Positions 1 through 10,831 of a stretch of 64,000 bases of DNA are shown here, one piece after another (position 1 is the stretch's first letter; each line of letters begins with the position of its first letter). The translations under genes were made by a program, and so were the position numbers. Below the pieces are notes generated by a model. That model saw only the letters and a program-made list of their open reading frames with translations. It had not been told where the DNA came from and did no database searches. Origin of the DNA: Brachynemurus nebulosus (lineage: Eukaryota; Arthropoda; Insecta; Neuroptera; Myrmeleontidae); contig JAPWDM010000005.1 of the NCBI GenBank assembly GCA_035578155.1, positions 41,926,365-41,990,364 of the forward strand, given 5' to 3'.

Positions 1-13
1 TTCTTCAAGAAAA

Positions 14-19
14 TTTATT
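14..19 (-). promoter_or_regulatory. Candidate poly(A) signal of the Acsl gene
   Basis: A canonical AATAAA on the minus strand. It is the only exact AATAAA I found between the stop codon at 775 and the left edge of the window. Cleavage would fall at or just beyond the edge, giving a 3' UTR of roughly 760 nt or more. AATAAA is common by chance in DNA this AT-rich, so the assignment rests on position. Confidence 0.35.
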
Positions 20-774
20 TTTTAAAAAACATCAAATAAATAATATAAATTTTAAAATGATAAATAAGATCAATATAATTTTTAAATACATGCCAAATTC
101 TTGTAACATTCTATGTAACAGTTGAGTTAAATCGAGACTCCCACCAAAATATTCCACAAATTTTCTCAATTTCCTTCAGCACATTTTCGTAGTAAATTCT
201 TATTGTACATATTTGTGACTTAAGTATGTAAGTAAAATACATAGGAAATATTTTTTGAAAAAATTGACATTTTAAAGACACAACAGATGTCTCTGAGATT
301 ATCAATTAGTTTTTACTAAAACAGTGATATTTTCTTTCTTGCTGAAAATCTAGAGAAGAAGAAATTAAAACCAATCAAAAAAAAAAAAATATTTACACTA
401 ATCCAATTTTGTACGCTGTCACTAAAAAAAATTAAAATAATACAAACTACGCCTGCGTTAAATACGCGCAATTAAATAAGAACAATAAATTAAACTCATT
501 GTGGATACCACATTAAACTGAAGTAACACAACGACCAGTTTGAGTCCACTACCTGGTCACTAACTACATCTATATTTGTATCCTTAGTTTTTTTTTTCCT
601 AAAAAAAATTAAAATTGCACCAAATAAGATTTTTCTAAACGAAGATCTCTCTAAAAACATCAATTAAATTAGGAAACAGATTTCAAAAAACACAATTAAA
701 AATATCCATTAATTGTTGTTTTCATATCGGACTCAAAGCTGATGATGCATAAGATTCTAAATTAAGGCTTAATC
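20..774 (-). other. Acsl 3' UTR (inferred)
   Basis: Non-coding AT-rich sequence directly after the Acsl stop codon in transcript sense. No ORF and no transposon end was seen here. It is inferred to be 3' UTR because the nearest AATAAA lies at its far end. Confidence 0.4.
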
Positions 775-929
775 TCATGAGGCGTACATGCGATTAATTT
801 CATGTTGATATCGTTCTTGAATATCTTTACGTTTAAGTTTGAACGCGGCGGTTACTAGTCCCATATCCGGTGACCATACTTCGGTGCACAATTTGACAGC
901 CAATGGAATTTCAAACTTCTCTAATTTAC
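775..929 (-). CDS. Acsl: Acsl terminal coding exon (C-terminal catalytic lysine, stop)
   Basis: Last coding exon of the long-chain acyl-CoA synthetase gene. The acceptor is GTTCTAG and the exon starts with two bases that complete a Cys codon begun in the exon at 3589-4441. It then reads KLEKFEIPLAVKL, continues through WSPDMGLVTAAFKLKRKDI and ends NRMYAS-stop. This is the typical ACSL3/ACSL4 C-terminus. The lysine in AAFKLKR (residue 704 of the 724-residue model) corresponds to the conserved A10 lysine of adenylate-forming enzymes, which acts in the adenylation half-reaction. The exon has 50 codons plus TGA. The preceding intron is about 2.66 kb and full of repeats. Too short to be a 60-aa ORF, it was found by reading the frame upstream of the stop. 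Confidence 0.95.
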
Positions 930-1368
930 CTAGAACAAGAAAAAATATTTTCAAAAAACGTTCTATATATACTGCGTTAAGATATCTTTTAAGAGTCCGT
1001 CATTAATCCTTTCTGTATTCATTTACAAGAAAGAAAAGATATAACCAATAAAATTATTGGACTTAATTGGAATGTTTTTAATATTTTAATACTTAAGCCG
1101 GTTCTTCTATTACTGTATATTTTAAAACCAAGTTTAAGATTTCAAATTTTGTATTATCATAAAATGGGGTCTTATGGAAATATTAGTTACGTTCTGTTTT
1201 TTAAATTTATACTATACTAGCAGCCCATCCTGGCTTCGCTCAGGTGTCTATTTTGTTTTCATTTAAGTGTTTTATATAGTTACCTACATACACATTTTAT
1301 ACTTTACAACTATTATTTTATACATATTTTATAGTTGTGGCCCACGGTTTCATCTGTGAAAAATATCT

Positions 1369-2365
1369 GAATGGGGTAAGTATCAAAGAAAGTCAACCAA
1401 AACAAATTTTAATGAAAATTGATAATAAAAGACAGCAATGGGGAATTTGACTAATTTTGGGAAACTATTTTAAAATACGCATATTTATGTGTTATCCATG
1501 CATTTAATTTTAATTTTTAAAAATAATGCCGAAAATCGTTAGAAAAATTAATTTAATATTTGTTCTCAAAATTTGCGCGAAAACGTTCATTAGCTGTCAG
1601 TTACGTCACATTCTCTAGATAGCAATAGGTGTCATGTAACTAAGAAAAAAAACTGTTTATTTTTCTTATAACTAGAAAACAACTCAGAATAATGGTAGGA
1701 AAAAAATGCTGATTTTTGAAAAAATCAATTAAATACAAATTAATTTCCATAGTTATGTTTGCTAACCGGAATTATGTAGCAACCCTAATGGCGACAGTGT
1801 TGAAATATAAGAGAATGCAACGTCACAGCCCATTTCTGCTGACAAATTTATAGCTGAAAAATATTAATTTTTTTTTTAATGATAGGATAGTAAATTGCTG
1901 TCTTTTATTATCAATTTAAATGAAAATTTGTTTTATTGTTTTTCTTTGATACTGTCAAATACCCCATTTATGGTGTTAATCATCAATATATCATTTTAAA
2001 AAAAATTAATTAAAAAAGTAATTTTTTAGCTAAAATCCACGTAAACAGAAACGTTACATTCTCTTATATACCCAATTTCAAATACAATTGAGCATGAATC
2101 ATCTTTAAAGAATTAAATAGTCTTTTTATTCAAAACAAATCAATCTTCATTCTTTTCGAAAAAAAAAAAAAAAAAAAAAGCAAATAAAATTTACGCAAGT
2201 GCGTATTGAAAGAAATAAAGCTAAGAAAATGGAAATTTTTTAAATTCGTACGTGATGAATCATGGTTAAATTTAAGTGAAATGGATTATATTTCAACACT
2301 ATCGCTACTAGGGTCGTTACTTTAAAATCCGATTAGCAAACATAACTATGAAAATTAATCTAAAT
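1369..2365. repeat. Compound inverted-repeat block in Acsl intron
   Basis: Two sets of inverted arms overlap. The arm at about 1369-1440 (ATGGGGTAAGTATCAAAG, then AAAAGACAGCAATGGGG) is repeated inverted at about 1895-1972. The arm at about 1735-1830 (CATAGTTATGTTTGCTAA, then GTGTTGAAATATAA) is repeated inverted at about 2280-2355. The motif ATAAGAGAATG near 1808 also recurs inverted near 2055. The arms are diverged, so this looks like an old foldback or two nested MITEs. No target duplication was resolved. Confidence 0.6.
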
Positions 2366-2479
2366 TAATGTATTATCATATAACTATTTTCCTGCTATCT
2401 CCTGCTGGAAATGATTATTCTCCCCCCTCCCAAAAAAAATTAAAATTTTCACGCACATTTTGCGTTTTTAAGCTTCCTG

Positions 2480-2640
2480 AACAATTTTGGTTTGGTGTCT
2501 GTCTGTCCGCCCGTCTGTTTGTCTGTATGTCGCCAGATTGCACCAAATGGCACAACTTCTGAATTATTCAATTGTTTTTAATGAAATTTTCAGAAATTAT
2601 ACAGTTTGGTTTCTAGATGGTCCCCTATGAATGAATGTCC
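2480..2640 (+). repeat. Dispersed repeat fragment with GTCTGTCTGT tract
   Basis: A short GTCTGTCTGTCC-type tract is followed by a conserved tail, AAATTTTCAGAAATTATACA, then a 'GTTTCTAGATGGTCCC' block. The tail recurs at about 23870-23930 on the plus strand and inverted at about 30560-30620. These appear to be ends of one dispersed family; no coding part is left. Confidence 0.55.
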
Positions 2641-3588
2641 TTCAAAAATTATAAATTCTACAAACTTATAAATAATAACATTCCATAGATTGTTTAATTA
2701 TCTATTATTGGCTGGGTGCGTGATGGTAACGACATCTATAATATACATTTTTCCGGGCTCATTAACGAATATAAATAATGGTAACCGTGGAAATAAATAA
2801 TTTTTAAAATATTTTTTAAAAAAAACCGTAAAATCTGAATACAAATAATTGCTATTTACAATTAATTTTTTTATAAATAAATTTGAACAATTTGAGGTAT
2901 AAAATACTGGATGAAGTATAATAGTTGTATTAAAAAAGTATTTAAACAATTTTCGACGTTAACATGGATATAATTATCAAGACAGAATTTCTTTCCAACC
3001 CCGGACTATGCAGAGGAAAAAGTTTTTGGTGAGTGTGAAGCACGTCAGGGAAATTCGAGAAATAAGAAATGCTGGCATAAGTTATTTAGCAAACATCAAT
3101 AACTTTAACTCCTTATGAAGCATCATTGCATGTGAGTTAAAATACATCAAATATTATTAATTCTGTATTTACGGATTGACATGTAGGCGTTAATACTGTT
3201 GACAGATAAATAAGGAACGACATATTAGTTGCAATCGCGTTTATAATCAAAGTAGATCAATATAAATATTTTTAATTAATATTTTTTATTACACTATAAA
3301 CACATACGAGCCCGAATTAATGCTTATTTTCTCCACTACTCACGCTGCACTCGATTTAATTGTCCCCATCATATTACTTCGCACCGTGCCAATATGGTAC
3401 CAACTGGGAAAATTGTCAAATTTCCAGATACCCCACATTTTTTACTAGGAAGGCGATATACTGCGTTAATAAATTACTTTCTAGAGTACTTATGATGCCA
3501 TAGAGGACAGAAAAGATAACACGCTCTAACGATATTTTTAAAAATCTTTAAAAAAGTATAAACGATAAAGAGATAAAAAGTTACTTAC

Positions 3589-4441
3589 ATTTTTTACCGT
3601 GATCCGCTAATTCCTTAACTACAGCCTTCTCAACCGCTGGATTATTACATAAATGTTCAAATTCTAAGTCCGAGATACCTAATTTAGCAGCCATTTCGCT
3701 TAATACTTTCGGATTCGGTACAATAAGTGCCACTGTATATTGTTTACTAGAGTCTCCATACACGCAAATATTTTCAACTAGAGGACATGTTTTTAGTTCA
3801 GCTTCAACTTTTCCAAGCGACACATATTCACCGGCTTGTAATTTAACTAAATCTTTCTTACGATCGATAATTTTCACTACACCATCTTCATGAACTTCAC
3901 CGATATCACCCGTTTTGAACCAACGTTTACCATTCTCCTCAAAGTATTCTTCTTTAGTTTTTTCCGGCTGTTTGAAGTATCCTAATGTGACGTTTTCACC
4001 ACCGACGACTAATTCACCTCGTGGATATGGTCTATCTGTGACGCGGTAGTTACCTTCATCCCAATCGATGAGTTTGATGTCGCACATGCTCGTTGGACCG
4101 CCGACACGACCGTAACTCAAGTCATAGTAGTCCATCACGGTGGCCATTGAAGTTGTCTCTGTGAGACCGTACCCTTGGATCACGTGCTCACATAAACATG
4201 TTTTGATTTGTTCGTGGGTATCAGGCGACAATGGTGCTCCACCGACTAAAACTAGACGAACCTTACCACCAAGTAGACTCTTGACTCTTGTAAATATAAA
4301 TCGATCTAACAAAGGTGTTCGGCTGCCCCGATTAATCCAATATAATTTATAATCATACGCAAATTTGAACATAACTTTGGACAACGTTGAACCTTTACTG
4401 ACTTTCTCTTGAATTCCTTTTGACACTCGGTCCAAAATTAG
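3589..4441 (-). CDS. Acsl: Acsl exon: adenylation core and FACS signature
   Basis: The largest exon, 853 nt. It opens LILDRVSKGI after the acceptor TTTTAG and ends HGKK plus one base of a Cys codon at the donor GTAAGT. It covers residues 390-673 of the 724-residue model. Visible motifs are QGYGLTETT (residues 478-486, the A5 motif contacting ATP and adenylate), GRVGGP, WFKTGD (563-568, A7 aspartate that binds the AMP ribose) and DRKKDLVK (582-589, A8 hinge), followed by the fatty-acid-binding signature around LQAGEYVSLGKVEAEL. This chemistry activates long-chain fatty acids to acyl-AMP and then acyl-CoA. An ATG-only search would miss the first residues because the exon begins inside the protein. 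The intron to the previous exon is only 68 bp (4442-4509). Confidence 0.97.
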
Positions 4442-4509
4442 CTAAAACATAAAAATTTGCATTAAAATTGAAATCTTCTAGGTGGAAATTCGAGTTTAGT
4501 TATACTTAC

Positions 4510-5271
4510 TGGTACAGATGTCATGCAAGTCGGCTTCAATACAGACGCGTCACCTTTGGTACCTTTTTTAATTTTGCTTGCGGTATCGAATAACGTTAAA
4601 GCTGTGGAATATCCAATTTGGATACCGGTTAAAAGACAAACATGTTCGGCCAATAATTCAAACACATGTGCCAAAGGCAAGAAACCAATCAAGATATCGT
4701 CGTCCTTAATTTGCACATTATCGCAGAATCCTTTAACGGTTGCAATTAAATTCGCGTGCGTAATCATAACACCCTTTGGCGTGCCCGTTGAACCACTAGT
4801 ATACATAATAATCGCAATATCATCCGGTTTTGGCGGAAGGGCTACTGTGTTTCCATTTTCACCCAATTTTAAGACCTCGGTGAATGTCAACACTTTAATC
4901 TCGCCATATCCATCTAAGGTAGGTGTTTTCAATTGATCTTCCATGTAAATGATCGTTTTGATTCTTGGTGTCCGATGTAAGATTCCTTTCACTTTTGGTA
5001 ATAATTCGAATGACGTAATGACTGTATCAACTTCCGTTTCATTTAACGCGTGCACTATACCCTCATCACCTAACGTGGCGTAGATTGTACACATTGGTAT
5101 ACTTTCTTTGAACAGCGCCTGCGCTGCAATCATCCATTCAGCTCGGGTTTCGGCGAAAATGGCAACATTTTTATGAGCTTCACAACCCAACGCACGGAGA
5201 CCTTTGCCAAAGTTTACCGCTTGTCTTTCGACGTCACTAAATGTCCGCCATCGGTATTCGCCCATGTTATA
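4510..5271 (-). CDS. Acsl: Acsl exon: N-terminal AMP-binding lobe with P-loop
   Basis: A 762-nt, phase 0 to 0 exon reading YNMGEYRWRTFSDVERQ and ending TCMTSVP at the donor GTAAGT. It joins smoothly to LILDRVSKG in the next exon. It carries ETRAEWMIAAQ, YATLGDEGIVH and the ATP/Mg P-loop YTSGSTGTPKG (residues 292-302 of the 724-residue model), followed by GFLPLAHVFE. All are typical of ACSL3/4 enzymes. The acceptor is TTTTCGTAG. The in-frame ATG at 5265 is internal and not the start, since upstream exons continue the frame without a break. Confidence 0.97.
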
Positions 5272-5299
5272 CTACGAAAAAAGAAACATAAAACTATAT

Positions 5300-5597
5300 A
5301 ATAATATAATATAATTATAATAATGTGTTTAACGTCCGTTTTTGAGACCATTTAGTCTATAACAGACGCCACCCACATCATTCTTTGTATACTTTATTTA
5401 TTCATTACACATTATACCGTTACATTATAATACATTTATGATGTGGGTGGAGGACAAGGAAAGTAGTGTGAGGACTAGGATTTGGTAGGTATGCGTCTGC
5501 AGCCGTCTTCTTAAGGAACTATGCCGATATTCATCTGGAATTGTGAAGGGAAACTACAGAAAACCTTCACAAGCATAGCCGGCCAAGGGATTCATAA
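5300..5597 (-). repeat. SINE copy 1 (tRNA-derived family, head truncated)
   Basis: Shares with the copies at 33558-33840 and 51466-51625 the string AACGTCCGTTTTT, then GACGCCACCCAC, the 'AACTACAGAAAA' block and GCATAGCCGGCCA. In minus sense it ends in an ATT-rich simple tail. It stops just before the tRNA-like B-box region seen in the 33.6-kb copy. It carries an internal block around CATTACACATTATA that the 33.6-kb copy lacks, as does the 51.5-kb copy, which suggests subfamilies. Confidence 0.6.
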
Positions 5598-6050
5598 AAC
5601 TATAATTTTGTTTTTATGTAATATTTATTTTCAAAAATTTGGAAAAAAACGTACAATAGACGAGTTGACAGTATTTTTAAAAATATAGAAGAAGTAGTTC
5701 AATCTGTAAATTTGTTGTTAAAATCTAAATTAATATAAATTTTCATAAAATACATCTTATTTTTTAAACTAATTTTTTAATTAAAAAATTATAAGGTGTT
5801 CACTTTTGGTGGAGAAAAAAATTTCTCATATAATTCCCGGTTTGGTTTTTCTCTAGACAATGAATATATCCTACAGTATGAATGAATGAATGAAAAATGC
5901 AACCTAGGCCTCCTTGTTGGACCCTTTGTGCCATATTTTTATTGGCATATTTTTTGGAATGTTATTCTTATTTTTTTCACTTATTATTACACGAGAGGTT
6001 CGTATTTTTTCGAATAAATTTGGGTTTGTCTAACGAAAATTTGTTGCCTA

Positions 6051-6140
6051 GCAATTTAACGAGAAAAACTGTCAACTAACAAAAACGCTTCAGCTTCGCT
6101 GTCACGTTTTTTTAGTTGACAGTTCTTCGAGTTAAATTGC
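6051..6140. repeat. Long hairpin (about 36-bp arms)
   Basis: The left arm GCAATTTAACGAGAAAAACT continues GTCAACTAACAAAAACG. It pairs with a right arm running from CGTTTTTTTAGTTGACAG to GTTAAATTGC, with a few mismatches and a loop of roughly 15 nt (CTTCAGCTTCGCTGT). It is probably a miniature foldback element. No target duplication was resolved. Confidence 0.6.
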
Positions 6141-6531
6141 TTTTAGTCAAAAAATTTGAATTGTAGAAAACACAAATTTAAGAAAAAATATAAAACTCAA
6201 GTGTAATACGGTAAGACAATTTAACGAATAAAATAAATTAGTATAATTCATATTATTATTTAATACATTGTTACTATGGTTTTGAAATTAGTTAAATTTA
6301 CTAATACGAATTTTTGTTTCGTTTTTATCGTGTTTACCTACAATGAAATGACAAATGAAATGTTTTGTACCCTTTTTTTTCGCTGTAAAATTCTGTCCAA
6401 ACTTTTTTTCCATGGTAAAAGTAAAAAAACTACAATATTCTTATGGGACTTGATACACATGAATTAAATTATCATAATAATTTATTATTCCCAAATAAAA
6501 TTGGAAAATAATAAATGGTTTTCTCAAAATA

Positions 6532-6814
6532 CAGGGTGGCGATTGAAATCCAATTTCATAATTCCCTGACTTTTACCTGACTTCTCCCTGACTCTGAATA
6601 AAATTCCAGGACCTACTCTGAAAAAAATATTGTTTAAAAATAAAGTAATTTCTAAAAATAAAGTTTTTTGACGACCTTTTTTTTTTGCTCGTCAGTGGCA
6701 AAATAAAAAAAAACTATCAGTCGACGCTCTCGCCGGAGCGAAAACTGTAAAAATCCCTGACTACGACTGAAATTCCCTGACTTTTCCAGGTTTTCCAGGT
6801 CGATCGCCACCCTG
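6532..6814. mobile_element. MITE with CAGGGTGGCGAT termini
   Basis: The left end is CAGGGTGGCGATTGAAATCC and the right end, inverted, is CAGGGTGGCGATCGACC. AAATA lies immediately outside the left end and again outside the right end, so a 5-bp or longer degenerate duplication is possible. The interior repeats TCCCTGACTTTT-type strings in both orientations. No ORF. The CAG start suggests a hAT or CACTA-like parent, which is inference. Confidence 0.65.
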
Positions 6815-7727
6815 AAATACGAAGCTTCAGCTGACTTTGAACAACGGCACGGGCAAGTTGGGCCTACATCTCTATGATTGGAAAAATGAAAACTTTTTTT
6901 GGTAACCGTACTGGAAAATTATATTATTAAAATATAATTAACAGACTAAGATGATTTAGCTGATATTATACGCTAACGATTTAACCCCAACTTTTAACAA
7001 AAAGTGACCACGAGCGTTCTAGTAATTGATTTTTTTTTAATCGGTTGAAAATCAAAACAATTTTTAAAAAATTTTCGGTAAAACGAAAAATTTACGTAGA
7101 TTTTCCGTTTTGTCTCTTGATGAAAAAAAAAACTCCGGTACAATTCCCGATTTTCACAAAATTTTTGAATGGATATTCTGAAGTATTAGTGCTAGATTTA
7201 ATTCAGTAGCATTATGGGCAATATCACTGAACATATAGTTAAAGCTGTCATAAGATATCATAAGAAAACTGATGTGTACTTGTCAAAATCTGATACGTCT
7301 ACATGAAGTAATAAACGTTGTTTTTTCTTTACATTTTCTATCAGTTTCAATTCATAGAAAAGTTGAAATTCCATTTAAAAAAAATTGATGTTATAGAAGA
7401 AATGTCCACCATACTCTCAACTCGATTAACAGTGCGTTCTCAAATGAGAAAAAAATAACCAGTGTTTAATAAACGACTAAATACATCACACATTGTTTTA
7501 GCGCTACTTATAAAAGTGAAATAAAAATTTTTGTTTTTAAAAATCTGTCAACTGGTCTATTACGAAAATAAACGAAATATGGCGAATAGAGACAAATAAT
7601 AGTTGATATGCAAAATAGATGTTAATAAGCTCTTTTCATATAAATTAAAATAGGTAGCTCTATATGTCAAAGGTGAACTTTTCACTGCATCATGACAATT
7701 TTACATGGAAAACACACGGAAATATAC

Positions 7728-7943
7728 CTTTTTGAAAATTCGTCCATTCGGTTGCAATTCATCCTCTTCATTTAAAATTTCCCTAGTACCCAAACATCGT
7801 CTGTTCGCATATTTTTTCACAATATATTTAAACATTTTTTCCATAGTGTCGATGTTATTTTGAATCAGCTCAATATGCAACGCCGTTGGGCTCATTACTG
7901 ATCGATAAGTGATACTTGTTACATCTGATGTGATGGGTACAGC
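7728..7943 (-). CDS. Acsl: Acsl exon following the membrane anchor
   Basis: A 216-nt, phase 0 to 0 exon with acceptor TTCTTACAG. It reads AVPITSDVTSITYRSVMSPT, continues through the TMEKMFKYIVKKY region and GTREIL, and ends PNGRIFKK at a GTATAT donor. The text matches the ACSL3/4 pattern of a 'pTSD...YRSV' segment followed by 'LGTREIL.EE.E.QPNG..FKK'. It can join directly to the anchor exon (RVK|AVP) or to the cassette exon (NNNK|AVP); both keep the frame. The ATG inside at 7895 is internal. Confidence 0.95.
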
Positions 7944-9622
7944 CTGTAAGAACAGAAATAAATATTTTTTTAGAAATATATTTTAGAATTAGGATCTAAA
8001 AAAAGTTTGATTTAATTTTAAGATGTGGAAAATGAAGGGAAATAGTTTATAGTCAAAAGAAACTGTGCTAAGCTAACGTTTTTGCTAACCCTAGGCTATA
8101 ATAAAACACATGCGCAATCTTTTTCGCAGCTAACAATAAAATAAGATTGTTATAAGAGAATTTTAAAAACAGTAATTAAATAAAATAAATATAATAATTA
8201 ATAGCTAGTTATTAACGCTGATTTTCACAATGTTTGAAATATTGCTAACAAGTTTACATAATTAAATAGATATAAACAATACAAAAAGATATCGAAAAGT
8301 AAACAAATAATAAAATTATTATTTACATAATAGGTAATTTAGGTATTACAACTTTAACTAGATTAAAAAATTATAATATCTATCTATGTATTCTTTTATG
8401 GTAACTGTTGCTTCTAATGTTTGACAATGTTGATAAAATTTTTGTTTAAAATACAGTAGCGCCCATAAATATTAAGCCCTGATAACTACACTTAAATCAG
8501 TGTTATTGGTGATGTAAAATTTACGAGAACGCCTCTGGTGGTAAAACTAGAAGCTCTGTCAGATAAAAAATATACGAATACGTTTAACTGACGATAGAAA
8601 AATAAGTATTATATAAATTTAAGGTGATTGCCGCGTTAAGCCCCAAAGAAGTCTATTAATTGTTTTTCTAAAGTTCTAAAGAAATTTGTTTTTCTAAAAT
8701 TTGTTTTCTTCCCTTTAATTAAAAAAAAAATCTTGTTTATTATTTATTTTATTTTTTATTTCAAATTACATTGAGAAAACTCATTTTATTATTAAAAATT
8801 ATAATTGACATATTATATTTCAATACTAATTGTAAGTTATTGTGAAGTATCCATTTGCGTTAAGTGGACCCAAAAACGAGCAAATGTTTATTCTAACTGA
8901 CATAAAGAGAGAGATAATGGTAGAATTCGAACTTACGATCCTTTGCACTGTTCATAATGTTATTGACAAACAATTACGACATAATTGTAAATATTTCTGT
9001 GGTCACTACTGTATTATTCGATTTAATATAAACGTAATTGAAATTTCCAATAATTTTTTTTTTAATTTTTTAACATTTTAATTAAAAATTTCAAAATCAC
9101 TTATATAATATTTTTTTTAATTACAGATCAAAGTTTAAAAAACAGTTTAATTTTGTAAAACATTAGATCTTACATTTTAAAAAAATTAATAAAATTTAAT
9201 CAGTAAAACAAAATATTAGTTTTCTTAAAAAAAATTATATGAAGGATAATAAAAATCAATTTATCTTATATATAAACTGGAAAATTACTTTCTTAATTTA
9301 AATATAAATTAATATTAAAATGTTAATTTCTGTATTTATATGCTCTTGGAAAGTTTTATTAGGAAATATTGATCACCAGCACTGCCGTGTCATACGAATC
9401 TCAAGTATCTTGAAACACAGCAATTACGCGAACAACGTTTTAAACGATTTTACTTAAGCCCTAGTACATACAAGTGATTTTTTTTTCAATTTATTTACAA
9501 TAAATTCATAAATACCTGATGTATGATTGTTAACATTTGAATTGCGCTATGATGTAATGTTGTATTAATATGTTTATGTAATATTGTAATAATGTAAATT
9601 ATATATGGATAGGACGTACTAC
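7944..9622 (-). other. Acsl intron, 1.68 kb
   Basis: AT-rich sequence between the GTAGTACG donor (9622) and the CAG acceptor (7945-7944). I see no transposon ends with target duplications and no coding sequence. Confidence 0.7.
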
Positions 9623-9742
9623 CTTGTTGTTATTTTGTCGAATCACAAATGTCTCATTGAGACCGATGTTAGTAGCCCCATTCAAATCTAATTTCGTTTC
9701 ATCTTTGGTCTCGCTATTTCTGGTTATTGCTACAGGGAGTGC
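9623..9742 (-). CDS. Acsl: Probable Acsl cassette exon (40 codons)
   Basis: An open stretch of exactly 120 nt bounded by an acceptor (TTATATACAG) and a donor (AAG|GTAGT), phase 0 on both sides. It would insert 40 residues beginning ALPVAITRN and ending VIRQNNNK between the anchor (…KRVK) and the next exon (AVPITSD…). The insert is polar, rich in Asn, Thr, Glu and Asp, with no catalytic motif, and would form a linker between the membrane anchor and the enzyme. Its first residues (ALPV) echo those of the next exon (AVPI), so either exon gives a similar junction. This makes alternative inclusion plausible. Only transcripts can show whether it is skipped. Confidence 0.75.
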
Positions 9743-10038
9743 CTGTATATAATTTAATTATTAATTATGATATGATAATTGTGGACAATGATTTTTCAAT
9801 TATTAAAAAAAAATATTTTAGCTCCGTTCACCAGCCATTGTTTTTAATACCAGCATTCACAATATTAATTTTTGGAACATCAAAATTTACCAACGGAAAA
9901 CAAACATGAATGCCCAAATACAAACCACTGTTATGTTATGATGATTATGAAGTAATGGTCATTTTGTAACAGATCCATTCAAATTTTCAGCAAGATTTCA
10001 GGGTACGTATTTTATCTTACTACTAAACTAATTCTTAA

Positions 10039-10708
10039 GGTACCATCACAGTGTGATCGGTCGAAAAATAGTCAATTTTTACAATTTTTTTTTCGGATGG
10101 ATAGGATGGGGGAATGGGGATGAATTTTTTTACGATTAATACCACTATTTAACAATACAAAAATTTTTTTTATTTATTTTTTATAATTATTATAATTTTT
10201 TGAAAAAAGTGTCTTTTAAAAAGGGCGAAATTTGGTGCCCACGAATGCGGTCGCAGTTTTTATCTGAAAAAAAAAAAATCAAATAGACTTTCAATCTGTA
10301 GGTAAGCTGCTATGTTCTTAAAGGTTTTTTTTTTTTGGTAATTTGAAAAAATGGCGGCGATTTGAATAAAAAGTACAAAATCTTTTACAGTTTTCCGTGT
10401 GAAAAAATTAGAAGATTTCAAAAAAAAGCTCCCATAGGAACATAGTGGCTTACCTACAGAATGATAATCTATTTGGTTTTTTTTTTTTTTGACTCTGGTG
10501 GACACCAAATTTTGCTCTTTTTTGGACACTTTTTTCAAAAAATTATAATAATTATAAAAAATAAATAAAAAAAATATTTTTGTATTGTTAAATAGTGATT
10601 AGTGATATTAATCGTAAAAAAATTCATCCCCATTCCCCCATCCTATCCATCTGAAAAAAAAATTGTGAAAATTGACTATTTTTCGGCCAATCACACTGTG
10701 ATGATACC
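10039..10708. mobile_element. Foldback element flanked by TTAA
   Basis: Arms of about 280 bp are inverted copies of one another: left end GGTACCATCACAGTGTGATC, right end (inverted) GGTATCATCACAGTGTGATT. They share GTCAATTTT, the GGATGGATAGGATGGGGGAA block, ATTTATTTTTTATAATTATT and the CTGTAGGTAAGC block. TTAA stands directly outside both ends (10035-10038, 10709-10712). The central spacer is about 110 bp. TTAA target choice is typical of piggyBac-like elements, but the termini start GG rather than CCY, so the superfamily is open. Confidence 0.75.
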
Positions 10709-10831
10709 TTAAAGTAATTCCTATCTTACTATTATCTTATTGTCTTATTTTTTTAACTGATTGTTAAACATAAAATTTAAGAAAAGAGGAAGATAAGTTA
10801 ACGATACCTTGCTTGGAGGTGCCCCCTAAAG

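Larger units (their letters stand above)
930..3588 (-). other. Acsl intron, 2.66 kb, repeat-filled
   Basis: The donor GTAAGT lies at 3588-3583 and the acceptor AG at 931-930. The intron holds the inverted-repeat block at 1369-2365, a dispersed repeat at 2480-2640, a (T)-rich/(A)19 tract near 2160, and a fragment near 1215-1245 with a CCTGGCTTCGCTCAGGTG core. No other coding sequence is visible. Confidence 0.7.
5272..7727 (-). other. Acsl intron, 2.46 kb
   Basis: The donor GTATAT is at 7727 and the acceptor AG at 5273-5272. The intron contains a SINE copy (5300-5597), a long hairpin (6051-6140) and a MITE (6532-6814). The rest is AT-rich with no coding signal I can support. Confidence 0.75.

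Noticed and set aside
4140..4352. Plus-strand ORF opposite an Acsl exon
   Set aside because: Antisense shadow of a confirmed coding exon; likewise the plus-strand frame at 4523-4936.
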